Positions 6,357 through 9,110 of a stretch of DNA of 9,110 nucleotides are shown here, one piece after another. Source of the DNA: Clostridiales bacterium (GTDB taxonomy: Bacteria > Bacillota > Clostridia > Oscillospirales > QAMX01); NCBI GenBank assembly GCA_003149835.1, contig QAMX01000162.1, positions 1-9,110 of the forward strand, given 5' to 3'. A program made the position numbers and the translations under genes. The notes beneath the pieces are model-generated. The model was not told where the DNA came from. It worked only from the letters and a program-made list of their open reading frames with translations, and did no database searches. Each line of letters begins with the position of its first letter. Position 1 is the first letter of the stretch.

Positions 6357-6818
6357 TTGATACAGAGAAGGATAGGAAGGGTTGCGCCGAATATCCTTTG
6401 TATCTGTGTTGACGGCGCGGAAAACGGCGTGAGTTACAGACTGTATCACTGTTACGCGGGCGAGCCGGTCTGTTTTTCGGAGATTGGAGAGCTGCTGCTC
6501 AGAGCGGACGGAATCTTTGACGAGACGCGGTATCCGCAGGCATCCACAGAGAGCAGGACGTTCGGCAGAAAGCAGGAGGAAAAAACGCCGCGGCCGGCCG
6601 TAAGGGAGAGAACAAAGCTTATGAGCGAAAACGAGGTCACAAGCCAGCGGGGCGACAAGGCTACTTTTGTGGTTCATGTACAGTACCGGCAAAACGCAAC
6701 GTGGCAGGGCTCCGTCGTCTGGGCGGAGAAAAACAAGACGCAGCGGTTCCGAAGCGCGCTGGAGCTGCTGAAACTGATCGACAGCGCGCTCGACGAAAGC
6801 AGTATCAAGGAAGAGTAG
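6357..6818 (+). CDS. conserved-looking small protein of unknown function
   Basis: I cannot assign a function. The 153-residue product has two parts: an N-terminal half with NILCICVDGAENGVSYRLYHCYAGEPVCFSEIGELL, and, after a charged Lys/Arg/Glu-rich linker, a compact C-terminal module with ATFVVHVQYRQNATWQGSVV and RFRSALELLKLIDSAL. The latter looks like a small domain I associate with hypothetical proteins of clostridia near surface-protein genes (from memory, not checked). No signal peptide or membrane segment is seen, so it is probably cytoplasmic. The start is TTG at 6357 because GAGGTGAT at 6343-6350 matches the anti-Shine-Dalgarno and ends 6 bases before it; the ATG at 6327 would leave a leader of only about 7 bases with no site. 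A second in-frame start at 6621 could give the C-terminal module alone. It lies between the regulator and the riboswitch-controlled adhesin. Confidence 0.7.
   Translation: MIQRRIGRVAPNILCICVDGAENGVSYRLYHCYAGEPVCFSEIGELLLRADGIFDETRYPQASTESRTFGRKQEEKTPRPAVRERTKLMSENEVTSQRGDKATFVVHVQYRQNATWQGSVVWAEKNKTQRFRSALELLKLIDSALDESSIKEE
6602..6623 (+). promoter_or_regulatory. possible internal ribosome binding site and ATG
   Basis: AAGGGAGAG at 6602-6610 precedes an in-frame ATG at 6621 by 10 bases. Starting here would make a 65-residue product (6621-6818) consisting only of the C-terminal module of the surrounding gene. The site is plausible but slightly far from the start. Confidence 0.35.
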
Positions 6819-6856
6819 CAAAAAAAACACCGCAGACATCAAAACGTTTCAATGAC

Positions 6857-6955
6857 AGTCGAATACTGAAACGGCAAACCGCGGGAAACTGCGGGACGCA
6901 AAGCTCAGGAGCCTAAGGCCGAAAGGCGACGGCAGTCCGGCAGCCAAAATTCGTC
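6857..6955 (+). promoter_or_regulatory. c-di-GMP-I (GEMM-I) riboswitch aptamer
   Basis: The conserved core GGCAAACC (6873-6880) leads into a hairpin with a GAAA tetraloop (CCGCGG 6879-6884, loop 6885-6888, CTGCGG 6889-6894). GACGCAAAGC (6895-6904), GAGCCTAAGG (6909-6918), a second GAAA-capped hairpin (GCC 6918-6920 region with GGC 6925-6927) and GGCAGTCCGGCAGCC (6931-6945) follow. This is the order of the GEMM-I family, which binds cyclic di-GMP. CGAAT at 6860-6864 pairs with ATTCG at 6949-6953 to close P1. The first G of GGCAAACC, which I align to the specificity position G20, favours c-di-GMP over cGAMP; that alignment is from memory. It lies upstream of the secreted adhesin gene, starting 39 bases after the preceding stop with no promoter I can see between, so it may be part of the same transcript. 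Confidence 0.88.
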
Positions 6956-6996
6956 CTTTGTCAGAGCGATATCAAGCAAAGCGAAAAGAAAGGACG
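6952..6996 (+). promoter_or_regulatory. Shine-Dalgarno-sequestering hairpin, riboswitch expression platform
   Basis: CGTCCTTT at 6952-6959 is perfectly complementary to AAAGGACG at 6989-6996, which contains the AGGA ribosome site 8 bases before the adhesin ATG. The 5' arm shares its first two bases with the 3' strand of riboswitch P1, so P1 and full sequestration compete. There is no T run, which points to control of translation rather than termination. A ligand-stabilised P1 would free the site, giving an ON switch; the direction is inference. Confidence 0.6.
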
Positions 6997-7002
6997 TTGG
7001 CA

Positions 7003-9110
7003 ATGAAGAATTTGAACACCCCCTGGAAGCGTACGCTTTCGTTTTTCCTCGCGGTCGTTATGGTGCTGACCCCGGTTTTGACCGGCGGCATCATTGCGGC
7101 AGGAGAACCGACGGGGAAAAACCAGATCGTCTCCAACGGCGAATGGCAGACCACCGCTGACGGAAAGGTCCAGCACGCCAAGACGATCGAGCAGACCGGA
7201 GAGAATACCTTTGAGATTACTCTCACAGCAAAAACCAAGGAGGACGTCCAGACGCAGGTCGTGTCCAAGGACGCGGCGGTCGTTCTTGTGCTGGACGCTT
7301 CGAACAGCATGAGCAGCACCGATATGGCGAACGCCAAGACGGCGGCGAAAAACTTTGTCGCGGAGTTCGTCAAGGAGGCGGGCGACGGGCTGCGCTATGT
7401 CGCGGTCGTCGAGTTTGGCTCTAACGGCAAAACCACCCTCTACTGGACGGATGCAAACGGCAACTTGACCGCCGTCAACAACGGAATTGACGCGGTTCAA
7501 AATGGTTTTGCCTACCGTTCCGGCAACGGCGCCTGCAACACGACCGGCACACATACGCATGAGGAAGCCGTCTATGAGAATTTCATGGAGTGGACAGACG
7601 GCTATCTCGGCGACGGTTATTTGGGCGGCCATTATCAATGCACTTATGAGGGTTGCGATTATACGGCGCAAAATGACAAGCAGGCCAAGAAACATAATCA
7701 CCAGACGGGGACGACGATAAACACCTATACCGGCCCGCACGGCGGTGAGAGAACGACGGACGGCGGCGGCACGAATATCGAGGCCGGCCTCCGCCTCGCC
7801 AACAACCTCCTGAGCGAGACGCTCGTCTCTGCGATCGGGAACAAGTATGTCGTCATGATGACCGACGGCGTACCGACGTACCATGTAGACGGACAGCCCA
7901 GCGACGTTAATTTTATCTCCGGCAGCCGGGGCGGCGGCAACGAAGCTGAGCACGACGATTACCATGACATCTACTGCACCCAAACAAGAAACGTAGGCAA
8001 TAATCATGTCCGGCACGGCGACAACCTCCCCAAGCAGATCAAGGACAAGGGCGCCAAGCTGTACACCGTTTCCTATAAAAGCAGCGATATCAACGGCAAA
8101 ACCGTCAACGGCCAGAGCATCGACGCGTGGCTGAGCTCCTTTGCGACGCAGAGCATCGCCGCGGGCGACGATATTTTCAGCGGCTTGCAGAGCATCGCGC
8201 AGATCATCGTCAACCAGGCGCAGGCGTGGATCCTTACCGATCCGATGGGCGATTATATCGATTTCGGCGCCAACGCGTCGGTTGCCAGAGTGACCAACGC
8301 CACGGCGGCCGACAGCGACGCGGTCCGCAAGTTCAATACCGATACCGATACCCTGATTTGGGATTTGAAAAATGATATCTCCCGCACCGGCCCGGTCGGC
8401 GGCTGGTACACCTATACGATGACCTACTCGGTCACGCTGGATACCAAGGCGGAGGGCTTTACGGCGGAAACGGCTTACGCCGCCAACAAGACCACATCGC
8501 TGACTTATATGCTGACCGTGAACGGCCAGTTGCAGCCGACGCTGTATTCGACAAACCTCAAAGTCCCGACCGTTAAGGGCTACCTCGGCAGCCTCAGCTT
8601 TGCCAAACTCGGCGAAAACAGCGTTTCTCTCGACGGGACGGCGTTCACGCTGACGAGCGGCAGCTGGTCGAAAACCGTGACGCTCAGCGGCGGCGAAACG
8701 CAGGTCAGCTTCACGGGGATCCCGAGCGGCCACAGCTTCACGCTGACGGAAACGGTCGCCGCGGGTTACGATCAGAGCCAGGCGGCTTCCTACACCTTCG
8801 ACGTCGTTTACGGCGAAGTCAAGAACTCTACGGTTCCGGCCAACGGCGTGGAAAACAAGCTGCTGCAAAAGAATTTCACAGTCGAGCACTGGTTTGAGAC
8901 GGGCTACAACACCGGAGCGTATGAACAGAACCTGACAAGCTACCCCGACGAGGGCGGCGTCATCAAATACGGCGAGACGAAGCTTGCCGCCCCGTATGTG
9001 AAAACGGTTGAAGGCTTTGCCTATGACGCGTCGGTTGCGGGCAGCGTGACGGAGATTGCGTTTGACAGCGCCAGCCTGACGCTGAAACTGTACTACCGGG
9101 CCAATCAGCC
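7003..9110 (+). CDS. secreted vWA-domain surface protein with CnaB/SpaA domain (3' end outside window)
   Basis: Open to the right edge, with at least 702 residues. Residues 1-33 form a Sec signal peptide: basic K9-R10, a hydrophobic core from L12 to I31, and a likely cut near A32/A33. Residues about 90-420 are a von Willebrand A domain with a complete MIDAS: DASNS at 98-102, T257 and D288 (in TDG). Such domains bind ligands through a metal. Between the first two motifs lies an insertion with C178, H184, H186 and C213-X4-C218-X12-H231-X-H233. Residues about 526-620 resemble a CnaB/SpaA fold, with K535, E583 and N618 placed as for an intramolecular Lys-Asn isopeptide bond. Residues about 622-702 (FTVEHWFE ... 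LKLYYRAN) resemble the start of a MucBP-like repeat. The rest, including any LPxTG sorting signal, is unseen. The role as adhesin or pilus tip is inferred. The start ATG at 7003 has AGGA at 6991-6994 and lies below the c-di-GMP riboswitch. Confidence 0.9.
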   Translation, partial: MKNLNTPWKRTLSFFLAVVMVLTPVLTGGIIAAGEPTGKNQIVSNGEWQTTADGKVQHAKTIEQTGENTFEITLTAKTKEDVQTQVVSKDAAVVLVLDASNSMSSTDMANAKTAAKNFVAEFVKEAGDGLRYVAVVEFGSNGKTTLYWTDANGNLTAVNNGIDAVQNGFAYRSGNGACNTTGTHTHEEAVYENFMEWTDGYLGDGYLGGHYQCTYEGCDYTAQNDKQAKKHNHQTGTTINTYTGPHGGERTTDGGGTNIEAGLRLANNLLSETLVSAIGNKYVVMMTDGVPTYHVDGQPSDVNFISGSRGGGNEAEHDDYHDIYCTQTRNVGNNHVRHGDNLPKQIKDKGAKLYTVSYKSSDINGKTVNGQSIDAWLSSFATQSIAAGDDIFSGLQSIAQIIVNQAQAWILTDPMGDYIDFGANASVARVTNATAADSDAVRKFNTDTDTLIWDLKNDISRTGPVGGWYTYTMTYSVTLDTKAEGFTAETAYAANKTTSLTYMLTVNGQLQPTLYSTNLKVPTVKGYLGSLSFAKLGENSVSLDGTAFTLTSGSWSKTVTLSGGETQVSFTGIPSGHSFTLTETVAAGYDQSQAASYTFDVVYGEVKNSTVPANGVENKLLQKNFTVEHWFETGYNTGAYEQNLTSYPDEGGVIKYGETKLAAPYVKTVEGFAYDASVAGSVTEIAFDSASLTLKLYYRANQ

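Noticed and set aside
6961..8889. 642-codon open frame on the minus strand within the adhesin
   Set aside because: The + strand frame has a ribosome site, signal peptide, MIDAS and CnaB motifs; the minus frame has none and runs into the riboswitch platform.
1..9110. CRISPR arrays, insertion sequences, tRNA or rRNA genes
   Set aside because: I see no regularly spaced repeats, transposase motifs or terminal inverted repeats, and no tRNA or rRNA signature, on either strand.

Overview
The window reads as a GC-rich Bacillota (Firmicutes) chromosome, most likely a clostridial gut-type lineage such as Oscillospiraceae; this placement is inference. The grounds are a Gram-positive PolC-type replicative polymerase, the infC-rpmI-rplT operon behind a Firmicutes-style attenuated leader, strong GGAGG-type ribosome binding sites, a clostridial-style c-di-GMP-I riboswitch, and a secreted surface protein of the vWA/CnaB kind. 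All real genes lie on the + strand.

Left part (1-4806) is core housekeeping. It holds the C-terminal three quarters of polC, cut by the left edge. A 339-base gap follows with a near-consensus sigma-A promoter and a transcribed leader ending in an intrinsic terminator/attenuator. Then come infC (IF-3, which appears to start at a rare AUC codon), rpmI (L35) and rplT (L20), closed by a strong intrinsic terminator.

Right part (4807-9110) looks like an accessory surface-adhesion locus. A promoter drives a 411-aa SARP/BTAD-type regulator with an extra C-terminal domain that looks like a degenerate GGDEF/nucleotide-cyclase fold. Next is a promoter with a perfect -10 but no recognisable -35. In place of the -35 it has heptamer direct repeats at 11-bp pitch, the arrangement SARP-family activators are known to bind. 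It drives a small unrecognised protein with a possible second, internal translation start. After that gene sits a well-formed c-di-GMP-I (GEMM) riboswitch, whose P1 strand overlaps an anti-Shine-Dalgarno strand. It controls a large secreted protein with signal peptide, vWA/MIDAS domain with a Cys/His-rich insertion, a CnaB/SpaA domain with the isopeptide triad, and the start of a further repeat domain, cut by the right edge.

The working model is a two-input adhesin locus. The BTAD regulator would switch on transcription through the 11-bp repeats, and c-di-GMP would gate translation of the adhesin through the riboswitch. The individual parts are of known types. The pairing of a BTAD regulator carrying a degenerate cyclase-like domain with a c-di-GMP riboswitch-gated vWA adhesin is the most interesting combination here.
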